Source: an uncultured Chlamydiae bacterium
GTDB taxonomy: Bacteria; Chlamydiota; Chlamydiia; Chlamydiales; CALBHK01
NCBI GenBank assembly: GCA_937894565.1
Contig: CALBHK010000011.1
Location: 1 to 13,693, forward strand
DNA: 13,693 bases
Reading direction: 5' to 3'
A program made the translations under genes and the position numbers. Below are positions 1 through 6,034 of this stretch, piece by piece. Below the pieces are notes generated by a model. That model was not told where the DNA came from. It made no database searches and saw only the letters and a program-made list of their open reading frames with translations. Position 1 is the first letter of the stretch. Every line of letters starts with the position of its first letter.

Positions 1-28
1 ATATAGTTTTTTCTGTATAGTCTTTCAT
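1..28 (-). CDS. Start of an unidentified leftward gene (5' end only)
   Basis: A reading frame begins with ATG on the minus strand at 28 and runs off the window edge after nine codons (MKDYTEKTI). The support is a good Shine-Dalgarno sequence, AAGGAAGG on the minus strand, seven bases upstream of the ATG. The gene is divergent from the protease gene and shares its upstream region. Nine residues are too few to assign a family or to test coding potential. Confidence 0.4.
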
Positions 29-53
29 GAGCGAACCTTCCTTTTTGGTTGTT

Positions 54-73
54 TTAGGTCAAATTTAACCTAA
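54..73. promoter_or_regulatory. 20-bp near-palindrome, candidate operator
   Basis: The sequence TTAGGTCAAATTTAACCTAA is symmetric except for one position pair, giving 10-bp half-sites centred on AAATTT. It lies 26 bp upstream of the minus-strand start at 28, in the spacer between two divergent genes, which suits a dimeric repressor site. It is not the CIRCE element (TTAGCACTC-N9-GAGTGCTAA). A second inverted repeat, GAGCGAAC (29-36) with GTTCGCTC (81-88), encloses it. No cognate regulator can be named. Confidence 0.35.
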
Positions 74-309
74 TCGGAGTGTTCGCTCTTTTTCAAGATC
101 TAATTTAGATTTATCCTATAACTTCAGCATAGCAACTGCCGGCGATAGCCGATCCTGCCCATCCTGTCATTCTTCATTCCCCCCCCTATTGTAGTTGGCC
201 TGCTCATCCTGTTTTTTTTGCCAACACTTTTGTTTTCATTTTTTTTAATCGATGATTCCCTTTTTATCATTCTTTGTACTATGGTGACAAATAAAGATTA
301 GGAGAAGTG

Positions 310-2292
310 ATGAAAAGATATTTTTTATATTATTTGGCGGCTTTATTCTTGTTAAGTTTTTCTTTGCATGCCAGTGTCCACTTATTTAAAAAAAGCGAGA
401 TCGATCCTTTAATTGGTGAAATGACGCAAGAACATGTCGGTCAGCATCCTATTGCAACGGAAGAATTTTTAAGGAATGCTTTTATTATCTATTTTGAACA
501 ATTTGATCCAGATAAAATTTACTTGTTAAAAACAGAAGTAGATCCTTATGTGCGTGCTACTTCTGCTCAATTAGGCTCTTATCTTAAACAATATCAGCAG
601 AGCGATTATTCTGTATTTGAACAGATGAACCAGGTGATTGTTCAATCGATTTCAAGAGCTAGAAAGATGCAGGAGAAAATCTTTTCTTTCTCCCCCCGTT
701 ATTTTAATTTGGCTCAAAAACAATTTCAAAGCAATAAAGATGGGGATGTTTTCTTCGACCAGTATGCTTCTTCAGAAGAAGAATTAAATCAGAGGCAGAT
801 AGCTTATCTCATGAATTTTTTGATGATGCAGATGGAAAAATTTGGCGATGCTAACGTGATGAAAAATCGAGAGCATATTTTGGCTGTTTATAAAGACACC
901 CTAGAAGATTCAGAAAACCGGTTTTTAAGCATAGATTTTCAAAAAAAAGCTTTTGATAAGGAACATAAAGAAAATGAAGAGTCTATGTTAATTTTAAAAG
1001 CTTTAGCTAAGAGTTTAGATTCCCACTCCACTTTTTTTGATGCCGCGGAAGCAAGTAGTGTAAGAACTCGATTAGAAAAGGAATATGAAGGGGTTGGTTT
1101 GCTTTTAGAGGAGAGAGCCGATGGAGTCGTTGTAAAGGTAGTTATTGAAGAAAGTCCTGCTAGTCTAAGTGGGAAGATTAAAGTGGGCGATAAGCTAGTG
1201 GCTATCAATGATTATGATGTTACAAATGAATCCTATGCGTCTGTGTTAGAAATGATGCAGGGAGAGAAAGGAGACAGAGTTAAGTTGAATTTACTGCGTG
1301 ATGGAAAAGAAAATTATTCGGTGGATTTGGTTTATACGCTTCTCATTATGCAAGAGGATAGGGTTATGGTAAAAACAGCGCCTTTTCGTGATGGGATTAT
1401 AGCTATGCTGACATTAGATTCTTTTTATCAGGGCGAGCTTAAAGTGAGTGCGGAAAGTGATCTGCTTGAAGCTATTAAAAAACTCAAAAAAGAGAGCAAT
1501 CTATTGGGGTTGATTTTGGATTTGCGCGAAAATAGTGGGGGCTTTCTTGCCCAGGCTGTAAAAGTTGCTGGGCTTTTCATTACAAATGGAGTCGTTGCTA
1601 TGTCTAAATATGGAGATGGCAGCCTCCATCTTTACCGCGATACCGATTCATCGGTGGCATTTGATGGCCCTTTGATCATTTTAACATCGAGACTGACAGC
1701 CTCGGCAGCAGAAATTGTTGCGCAAGCTTTGCAAGACTATGGGGTGGCCCTTGTTGTAGGGGATGATCGCACGTATGGTAAGGGAACGATTCAAAGTCAA
1801 ACTGTGACAGGTGGGGATTCTGATACTTTTTTTAAAGTGACGGTTGGAAAGTATTACACAGTATCAGGGCGCACTCCTCAGCAAAGTGGAGTGTTGGCTG
1901 ATATTATTGTCCCTGGTAGTCATATTAATGAGGCTGTTGGAGAGCGTTATTTAGAAAATGTAGTGGATAAAGATGAAATAAAACCCGAATTTGATGATGG
2001 CCTAGTGGATCTTAATCTCTATTCAAAAGATTGGTATTTGCGCTATTATCTTCCTACTTTGCAAAAAAGATTGACGATTTGGCAGACATTGGCTCCTGCT
2101 TTGCGCACGCGCAGCAGACAGAGAATTTTGAGTAATAGCGATTATCAGCATGCTTTGGAGGGGAGGGGAGTGTACTTGGAAGGGAAGTCGAGAGGCGATT
2201 CGAATAAAGATAACAAGCACTCTATTGGAGATCTGCAAACAGACGAGGTATTTAATATTGTGAAGGATATGATTGAGCTTAAAAAATCATAA
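310..2292 (+). CDS. tsp: Periplasmic tail-specific protease (S41 family, Prc/CT441-like)
   Basis: This serine-lysine protease should degrade periplasmic or membrane proteins from their C-termini. The N-terminus (MKRYFLYYLAALFLLSFSLHA, then S) is a signal peptide. Residues about 30-250 form the Prc-type helical N-terminal region, about 258-343 a PDZ domain, and about 355-530 the S41 core, with a C-terminal region to 660. By alignment with E. coli Prc, TASAAE carries the nucleophile Ser465 and TYGKGTIQ carries Lys491. Gln495, four residues after the lysine, matches the Ser-Lys-Gln arrangement I recall for chlamydial CT441. Asp476 in QDYG is also conserved. The 660-aa length suits CT441 (about 650) and Prc (682). 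I chose ATG 310 over GTG 307 because AGGAG at 300-304 is five bases from the ATG but only two from the GTG. A possible -10, TACTAT at 277-282, lacks a convincing -35. Confidence 0.93.
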   Translation: MKRYFLYYLAALFLLSFSLHASVHLFKKSEIDPLIGEMTQEHVGQHPIATEEFLRNAFIIYFEQFDPDKIYLLKTEVDPYVRATSAQLGSYLKQYQQSDYSVFEQMNQVIVQSISRARKMQEKIFSFSPRYFNLAQKQFQSNKDGDVFFDQYASSEEELNQRQIAYLMNFLMMQMEKFGDANVMKNREHILAVYKDTLEDSENRFLSIDFQKKAFDKEHKENEESMLILKALAKSLDSHSTFFDAAEASSVRTRLEKEYEGVGLLLEERADGVVVKVVIEESPASLSGKIKVGDKLVAINDYDVTNESYASVLEMMQGEKGDRVKLNLLRDGKENYSVDLVYTLLIMQEDRVMVKTAPFRDGIIAMLTLDSFYQGELKVSAESDLLEAIKKLKKESNLLGLILDLRENSGGFLAQAVKVAGLFITNGVVAMSKYGDGSLHLYRDTDSSVAFDGPLIILTSRLTASAAEIVAQALQDYGVALVVGDDRTYGKGTIQSQTVTGGDSDTFFKVTVGKYYTVSGRTPQQSGVLADIIVPGSHINEAVGERYLENVVDKDEIKPEFDDGLVDLNLYSKDWYLRYYLPTLQKRLTIWQTLAPALRTRSRQRILSNSDYQHALEGRGVYLEGKSRGDSNKDNKHSIGDLQTDEVFNIVKDMIELKKS

Positions 2293-2303
2293 AAACTTTA
2301 TCG

Positions 2304-2332
2304 TTGCACATAATCGCGGTTTGAGTTATTGT
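2304..2332 (+). promoter_or_regulatory. Possible promoter of tRNA-Phe
   Basis: TTGCAC at 2304-2309 and TATTGT at 2327-2332 are separated by 17 bp and would start transcription a few bases before the tRNA. The -10 matches four of six consensus positions and the -35 three, so this is a modest candidate. Read-through from tsp, whose stop is 53 bp before the tRNA, is the alternative. Confidence 0.3.
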
Positions 2333-2345
2333 TCTGATACGAAAA

Positions 2346-2418
<73 letters not shown>

Positions 2419-2434
2419 CTTTCTTTTTTTGTTG

Positions 2435-2463
2435 TTGATTTCAATCTCGGTTTCTTTTATGAT
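2435..2463 (+). promoter_or_regulatory. Promoter of the rplU-rpmA operon
   Basis: TTGATT at 2435-2440 and TATGAT at 2458-2463 are 17 bp apart, a good match to a primary-sigma promoter (four and five of six positions). Transcription would start near 2470, leaving a leader of about 58 nt before rplU that contains the palindrome at 2501-2515. A second -10-like hexamer, TAAAAT at 2490-2495, has no -35 at suitable spacing. Confidence 0.5.
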
Positions 2464-2500
2464 TTGATCAACGCTAAAACATAGAAAAGTAAAATATTCA

Positions 2501-2515
2501 TGCGGATTATCCGCA
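2501..2515 (+). promoter_or_regulatory. Perfect palindrome in the rplU leader
   Basis: TGCGGAT-T-ATCCGCA is a perfect inverted repeat of seven bases around one central T. As RNA it folds to a six-pair stem with a TTA loop. It ends two bases before the Shine-Dalgarno AGAGG (2517-2521) of rplU, a position where an RNA hairpin or a bound protein would affect initiation. Autogenous control of ribosomal protein operons through leader hairpins is common, but this sequence is not one I recognise. Confidence 0.4.
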
Positions 2516-2527
2516 CAGAGGTTAAGA

Positions 2528-2842
2528 ATGTACGCAATTATTAAGACAGGTGGAAAACAGTACCGTGTTGCTGAAGGGGATACTCTTCATGTAGAACGTC
2601 TAGGAGATATCACGCAGACTGAGTTTCATTTCAACGATGTTCTTTTTGTGATGAATGGCGGCCAGATTCTTGTTGGTCAGCCGCTCGTGCAGGGGTATAC
2701 TGTTGTTGCAGAGGTTGTCGGAGAGATTCGCGGCCCTAAAATTAAATGTATGAAATACAAGCAGCGCAAGCGTTTCCGTAAACATATTGGACATCGTCAA
2801 GATTACCATACTGTTAAAATTAAAGAGATCCGCGCGATTTAA
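2528..2842 (+). CDS. rplU: 50S ribosomal protein L21
   Basis: L21 is a structural protein of the large ribosomal subunit that contacts 23S rRNA. The 104-aa product has the usual length (E. coli 103), the typical opening MYAIIKTGGKQYRV, and the conserved basic C-terminal signature that includes KYKQRKRFRKHIGHRQDY. The ATG is preceded by AGAGG at 2517-2521 with a six-base spacer. rpmA follows 15 bp downstream, and the two are almost certainly co-transcribed from the promoter at 2435-2463. The rplU-rpmA-obgE order is widespread in bacteria and is also the chlamydial order (CT420-CT419-CT418 from memory). Nothing about the protein is unusual. Confidence 0.98.
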   Translation: MYAIIKTGGKQYRVAEGDTLHVERLGDITQTEFHFNDVLFVMNGGQILVGQPLVQGYTVVAEVVGEIRGPKIKCMKYKQRKRFRKHIGHRQDYHTVKIKEIRAI

Positions 2843-2857
2843 AAGAAAGAGGGTACA

Positions 2858-3109
2858 ATGGCACATAAGAAAGGACAGGGCTCTACTCGTAATGGACGTG
2901 ACTCAGAATCTAAGCGACTGGGAATTAAAGTGGGATCCGGCGAGATTGTAAAGGCTGGGCGTATTCTAGTGCGTCAACGAGGAACTAAGTGGCATCCAGG
3001 TGGCAATGTAGGGCGTGGAAAAGATGATACTCTATATGCTTTGAAAGAGGGGATTGTTGCTTTTAAAAAAGTGAATAAAACCTATATTTCCATAGAGACT
3101 GGTGTTTAG
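2858..3109 (+). CDS. rpmA: 50S ribosomal protein L27
   Basis: L27 reaches toward the peptidyl-transferase centre with its N-terminal arm and helps position tRNA. The 83-aa product begins MAHKKGQGSTRNGRDSESKR, the canonical arm. It therefore lacks the cleavable N-terminal extension seen in Firmicutes, and no Prp-type processing is needed. The core signature GGNVGRGKDDTLYAL is present. AGAGGG at 2848-2853 is the Shine-Dalgarno sequence. The gene is 15 bp downstream of rplU and is followed at once by an intrinsic terminator, so rplU and rpmA form a two-gene unit separated transcriptionally from obgE. Confidence 0.98.
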   Translation: MAHKKGQGSTRNGRDSESKRLGIKVGSGEIVKAGRILVRQRGTKWHPGGNVGRGKDDTLYALKEGIVAFKKVNKTYISIETGV

Positions 3110-3121
3110 TTGAAGTTAAAT

Positions 3122-3150
3122 GCAGAAGAACATTTGTTCTTCTGCTTTTT
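3122..3150 (+). terminator. Intrinsic terminator after rpmA
   Basis: GCAGAAGAAC (3122-3131) pairs perfectly with GTTCTTCTGC (3136-3145) across an ATTT loop and is followed directly by five T at 3146-3150. It lies 12 bp after the rpmA stop codon. This is the clearest intrinsic terminator in the window. Its T-run is also the start of the first 19-bp tandem repeat. Confidence 0.85.
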
Positions 3151-3202
3151 CAAATGTTGTTCTGTTTTTCAAACGTTGTTCTGTTTTTCAAACGTTGTTA
3201 TG
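3146..3202. repeat. Three tandem copies of a 19-bp unit
   Basis: Three head-to-tail units lie at 3146-3164, 3165-3183 and 3184-3202. The consensus is TTTTTCAAACGTTGTTCTG; copy 1 has T for C at position 10, and copy 3 has A for C at position 17. The right arm of the preceding terminator (TGTTCTTCTG then a T-run) resembles the end of the unit, so the array may have grown by slippage from the terminator. The array ends 18 bp before the obgE -10 box. Confidence 0.9.
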
Positions 3203-3220
3203 CTTTTTTTTGTTTCTGAA

Positions 3221-3226
3221 TATAAT
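3221..3226 (+). promoter_or_regulatory. -10 box (TATAAT) for obgE
   Basis: A perfect TATAAT lies 22 bp before the obgE ATG. No good -35 is seen at 16-18 bp; the best TTG-containing hexamer, TTGTTA at 3195-3200, is 20 bp away and falls inside the third tandem repeat. The predicted start near 3233 leaves a leader of about 16 nt. Placement after the rpmA terminator makes an independent obgE promoter necessary. Confidence 0.5.
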
Positions 3227-3248
3227 TTAAAATTTTACTTGAATCATC

Positions 3249-4286
3249 ATGAAATTTACAGACAGAGTCACAGTTAAGTTGGAAGCCGGAAAGGGAGGCA
3301 ATGGCGTAGTCGCTTGGCGCCGTGAAAAATATATCCCTAAAGGTGGGCCTACTGGCGGAAGCGGCGGACGTGGTGGAAGTGTGCACCTGATTGCCGATGC
3401 CCAAATTTATGCTTTGGACTGGTTTCGTAATCGTCGTCTATTAAAAGCGGACAATGGCGGACAGGGCGGGAGCTCTGAAAAACGAGGCAAGGACGGCAAG
3501 TGTTTAAACTTAATAGTGCCTTGCGGAACTCTGGTAAAAGATGCTGAAACGGGCGAGATACTGGCTGATTTAACAGAAGATGGCCAAGTTTTTATTGCAT
3601 GTGAAGGGGGAAGAGGCGGCAGAGGCAATTCCACTTTTAAAACGGCTACTCACCGCGCACCTAATATATGCACTCCTGGAACGCCAGGCACTCATTTAAC
3701 TGTAGAATTGGAATTAAAGCTAATTGCAGAAGTTGGTTTAGTGGGTTTTCCTAATGCGGGAAAGTCAACGCTTTTACAGGCAATTACACGTAAGCAAGTC
3801 AAAATTGCCCCCTATCCGTTTACAACACTCACCCCTAATTTAAGTTTTATCTATCTTGAAGACTACACACGTGCTTTTATTGCGGACATTCCTGGTATTA
3901 TTGAAGGGGCGCATTTAAACCGCGGATTGGGATTAGAGTTTTTAAGACATATTGAAAGAACCAATATTCTGATTTATATTTTGGATGGTTCGGGTATCGA
4001 TGGCAGAGATCCTATAAGCGATTGGTTGACTTTAAGAAATGAAATTGCAGAATATGAACCAGCTCTTTTAGATAAGCCCTATTTGGTGATTTTAAATAAA
4101 ATAGATGATCCAGCCTCTACAGATTTAATTAAGCAATTTCACCAAGAAATCACGCTTGATCAAAAGTGTGTATTTGAAATGTCAGCGGCAGCAGAAGAGG
4201 GGATTGCACCCTTTTTGGAGGGGCTCAAAATTCTAATTCATTCCACCAGACGTTCTAAAAAAGAGCAAGAGGCATCGAATGGATAA
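3249..4286 (+). CDS. obgE: GTPase ObgE/CgtA, ribosome assembly factor
   Basis: Obg is an essential GTPase that binds the 50S subunit late in assembly and links GTP or ppGpp levels to ribosome maturation. Residues 1-about 158 are the glycine-rich Obg fold, opening MKFTDRVTVKLEAGKGGNGV and including REKYIPKGGP. The G domain follows with G1 GFPNAGKST (166-174), G2 in PYPFTTLTP, G3 DIPGI (213-217), G4 NKID (283-286) and G5 SAAAEEG from Ser312. At 345 aa it lacks the long acidic C-terminal domain of E. coli ObgE (390 aa) and ends in a short basic tail. The start is fixed by alignment, but no Shine-Dalgarno sequence precedes it. The final codons are repeated downstream of the stop (4293-4305). Confidence 0.97.
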   Translation: MKFTDRVTVKLEAGKGGNGVVAWRREKYIPKGGPTGGSGGRGGSVHLIADAQIYALDWFRNRRLLKADNGGQGGSSEKRGKDGKCLNLIVPCGTLVKDAETGEILADLTEDGQVFIACEGGRGGRGNSTFKTATHRAPNICTPGTPGTHLTVELELKLIAEVGLVGFPNAGKSTLLQAITRKQVKIAPYPFTTLTPNLSFIYLEDYTRAFIADIPGIIEGAHLNRGLGLEFLRHIERTNILIYILDGSGIDGRDPISDWLTLRNEIAEYEPALLDKPYLVILNKIDDPASTDLIKQFHQEITLDQKCVFEMSAAAEEGIAPFLEGLKILIHSTRRSKKEQEASNG

Positions 4287-4305
4287 CAGAATGCATCGAA
4301 TGGAT
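4272..4305. repeat. 13-bp direct repeat spanning the obgE stop codon
   Basis: GCATCGAATGGAT occurs at 4272-4284 and again at 4293-4305, a period of 21 bp. The first copy encodes the last residues of ObgE (ASNG) and runs into the TAA stop; the second lies in the 3' spacer in the same frame. It looks like a short duplication at the gene end. Confidence 0.75.
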
Positions 4306-4425
4306 GGATGGTCTTAAGCCATTTATAGACTCCCATAAAATCAAGAAAATAGCTCCAATATCTCAAGAAAGTAAAGAAATGTCGGGTTAAGTGCCATCCT
4401 ATGCAAGATGGTTTGTAGATAGGCA

Positions 4426-4454
4426 GTTCTGGCTGCCTAAAGGGCGGCCAGAAC
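4426..4454. terminator. Strong hairpin in the obgE convergent spacer
   Basis: GTTCTGGCTGCC (4426-4437) pairs with GGCGGCCAGAAC (4443-4454) over 12 positions with one G-U wobble and a TAAAG loop. It sits between the convergent ends of obgE and the minus-strand kinase-like gene, where a two-way terminator would be expected. No T-run follows on either strand; the nearest plus-strand one is at 4475-4479. It may therefore protect 3' ends, or be a REP-like repeat, rather than terminate. Confidence 0.45.
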
Positions 4455-4492
4455 GTAAGTTGTTGTGTGTTCCCTTTTTCTAACCTGTGGCT

Positions 4493-5767
4493 CTAGTTTT
4501 TTTTACTCCTTGTAGGAGGAAGTTTGTTCTTATGTTGGCCAGTGTCGTTCGCTTTCCAAGCTAAATCCTTGAGATCATCGTTATAAACACTCTCCTCTTG
4601 ATTTATGAAAGAAGCCACTCTATCAAAAGGAACGCCTTCTACCTGCTTATAAAATTGAAATAGAAGCGGGTGTAGTTTGTTTATATCATTATGATTTTCT
4701 TGTATTTTCTGAGCAATTCTTGCTGTGAACCGTGTTTTTGCATAAGCTGCAATCGCATAGATTAATGGCAGTAGACCCACAGTAAAAATGCTTAATACAA
4801 TCTTGCATTTAGAAAGCTTAGGCTGTGAAAGAGCCTCCAACTCCCTGTTTACTTCATTAGCAAAAGATTGACCACTAACTACCTCTTGCATTCTATCTAA
4901 GCAGTTTTTTGATAGAGTGGATAAACCTATTCTAGCGCATTTTTCAACGCTTGCGCCCTTTTGAAAAATGCAATTTAAAAAGCCTCTCTTTTTTGCTACC
5001 ATTAAACCAGCTGGTTCAGTATCAAGAAATACCAGTTGCCCCTCTTTGTTTAAACGGATGTTATCAAGGTTGGCATCGACTAAGCCTGCTTTTTTTATAA
5101 TGGTACAGATGTCTTTAGCTATTTTTCTTTGACCCTGTTCATCCATGTTCTCAATATTTTTTAAAGTCTCGTCTCTGCTCAATATTTCAACTTCTTCACA
5201 GATCACGCAGTATTTTCTTGTGGGATCTAAAGTGTTTTCTGAATTTGCATACTCAACGAGCTTCTTTTCAGGTACAACAACATTAATATTATTTTCACGT
5301 GCTATTTTACGGATGCGATCAGCCATTTCTATACGCAAGATGCTCTCTTCTTTAGTAAAAATAGCCATTTCGTTGCGATCATTTGTTGGGCCAATACAGA
5401 ATTTACCTTCTTCTGTTCGTGCAGCCCCTGACTTTATGATCCTCCCAGGTAGACTTTCATGCTTAAGCACGCTATAAAATTCTTTCCCACTTTTTTTGCT
5501 TAATAATTCAAATCCTTTTTCTTTCAAGGCATTATTATTTTCTTCTATTTTATTCTCATCAGTATAGGTGAGCGGAGCAGATAGAATCTCTTGCACTCCC
5601 TCTTGAGAAATTAAATTTTGTGCTGTAGTAGCAGTCTCATCATTCAATATATGTTTAGATAGCCCTCTTACGCTTGTATCTACTGGCGCTAAAAAGGTGT
5701 TTGAATAATAGTATGATTTAAAAAAATCTGAAAATGTTGGTCTTGTTCCATTCATATAATTGTCCAT
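4493..5767 (-). CDS. Unrecognised protein with kinase-like core and one membrane segment
   Basis: I do not recognise this 424-aa protein as a named family. Its middle shows the order of motifs of a protein-kinase fold: a strand with a lysine (GRIIKSG, Lys112), a helix with Glu147, a hinge-like stretch CVICEEVEIL (187-196), then VDANLDNIRL, where Asp231 and Asn236 keep the D-x4-N spacing of a kinase catalytic loop, then FLDTEP with Asp249 in the DFG position. The histidine of HRD is absent. Residues about 322-344 are hydrophobic and probably cross a membrane; there is no N-terminal signal peptide. This is inference from motif spacing, closer to LPS-kinase or aminoglycoside-kinase-like folds than to standard Ser/Thr kinases. 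The start has only a weak Shine-Dalgarno; Met5 is an alternative. The gene stands alone, convergent with obgE, and looks lineage-specific. Confidence 0.75.
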   Translation of the reverse strand: MDNYMNGTRPTFSDFFKSYYYSNTFLAPVDTSVRGLSKHILNDETATTAQNLISQEGVQEILSAPLTYTDENKIEENNNALKEKGFELLSKKSGKEFYSVLKHESLPGRIIKSGAARTEEGKFCIGPTNDRNEMAIFTKEESILRIEMADRIRKIARENNINVVVPEKKLVEYANSENTLDPTRKYCVICEEVEILSRDETLKNIENMDEQGQRKIAKDICTIIKKAGLVDANLDNIRLNKEGQLVFLDTEPAGLMVAKKRGFLNCIFQKGASVEKCARIGLSTLSKNCLDRMQEVVSGQSFANEVNRELEALSQPKLSKCKIVLSIFTVGLLPLIYAIAAYAKTRFTARIAQKIQENHNDINKLHPLLFQFYKQVEGVPFDRVASFINQEESVYNDDLKDLAWKANDTGQHKNKLPPTRSKKN

Positions 5768-5788
5768 TGTTTAACTTTAATCAGTGCA

Positions 5789-5794
5789 GTTATA
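5789..5794 (-). promoter_or_regulatory. Possible -10 box for the kinase-like gene
   Basis: On the minus strand TATAAC lies 22 bp upstream of the ATG at 5767, matching five of six consensus positions. The upstream DNA is almost pure A/T and no clear -35 hexamer stands out. Confidence 0.25.
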
Positions 5795-5871
5795 CAATTT
5801 TTTTATTAATTTCTTATTAAGAATAATGGAATAATAATGGAATAATGCTTTATATTCTGCATCAACTTATA

Positions 5872-6000
5872 CCCCAAGCTTACGCTTGGGGCTACCTGCT
5901 TCGATCGTTTCGCGATCAAGAAAGGAAAAAACTTATGCGTAAAACTATAGGCGCGGGGATTCGGGGAAATCTTTGGGTTAAAACCATAAATCATCCCCGC
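5872..6000. repeat. Cluster of inverted repeats, probable dispersed intergenic repeat
   Basis: Three inverted repeats are stacked here: CCCCAAGC-TTAC-GCTTGGGG at 5872-5891 (perfect 8-bp arms), GATCG/CGATC at 5903-5917, and GCGGGGAT (5953-5960) with ATCCCCGC (5993-6000), again perfect 8-bp arms. The patch is richer in G/C than its AT-rich surroundings. The spacer 5768-6034 holds no convincing gene; the minus-strand frame through it has no start signal and reads across the hairpins. The stretch just after it (6001-6024) has the look of a repeat boundary. It also lies downstream of the SH3b gene, where it could affect 3' processing. Confidence 0.55.
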
Positions 6001-6034
6001 TTCCCTGCGTCTCCGCGTTGAGAGAACTTCTTTT

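Noticed and set aside
307..309. GTG start for tsp
   Set aside because: It is only two bases from the Shine-Dalgarno AGGAG, while ATG 310 is at a workable distance and leaves a good signal peptide.
939..1208. Minus-strand open frame of 89 codons inside tsp
   Set aside because: It lies fully within the well-supported protease gene, has no ribosome-binding site and shows low-complexity Ser/Thr/Leu composition typical of an antisense shadow.
2600..2866. Minus-strand open frame across rplU
   Set aside because: It is antisense to a ribosomal protein gene and has no family features.
3146..3202. CRISPR array
   Set aside because: The 19-bp units are contiguous with no spacers, so this is a simple tandem repeat.
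5145..5477. Plus-strand open frame of 110 codons inside the kinase-like gene
   Set aside because: No Shine-Dalgarno and Ser/Leu-rich shadow composition; the minus-strand frame is far longer and has ordered motifs.
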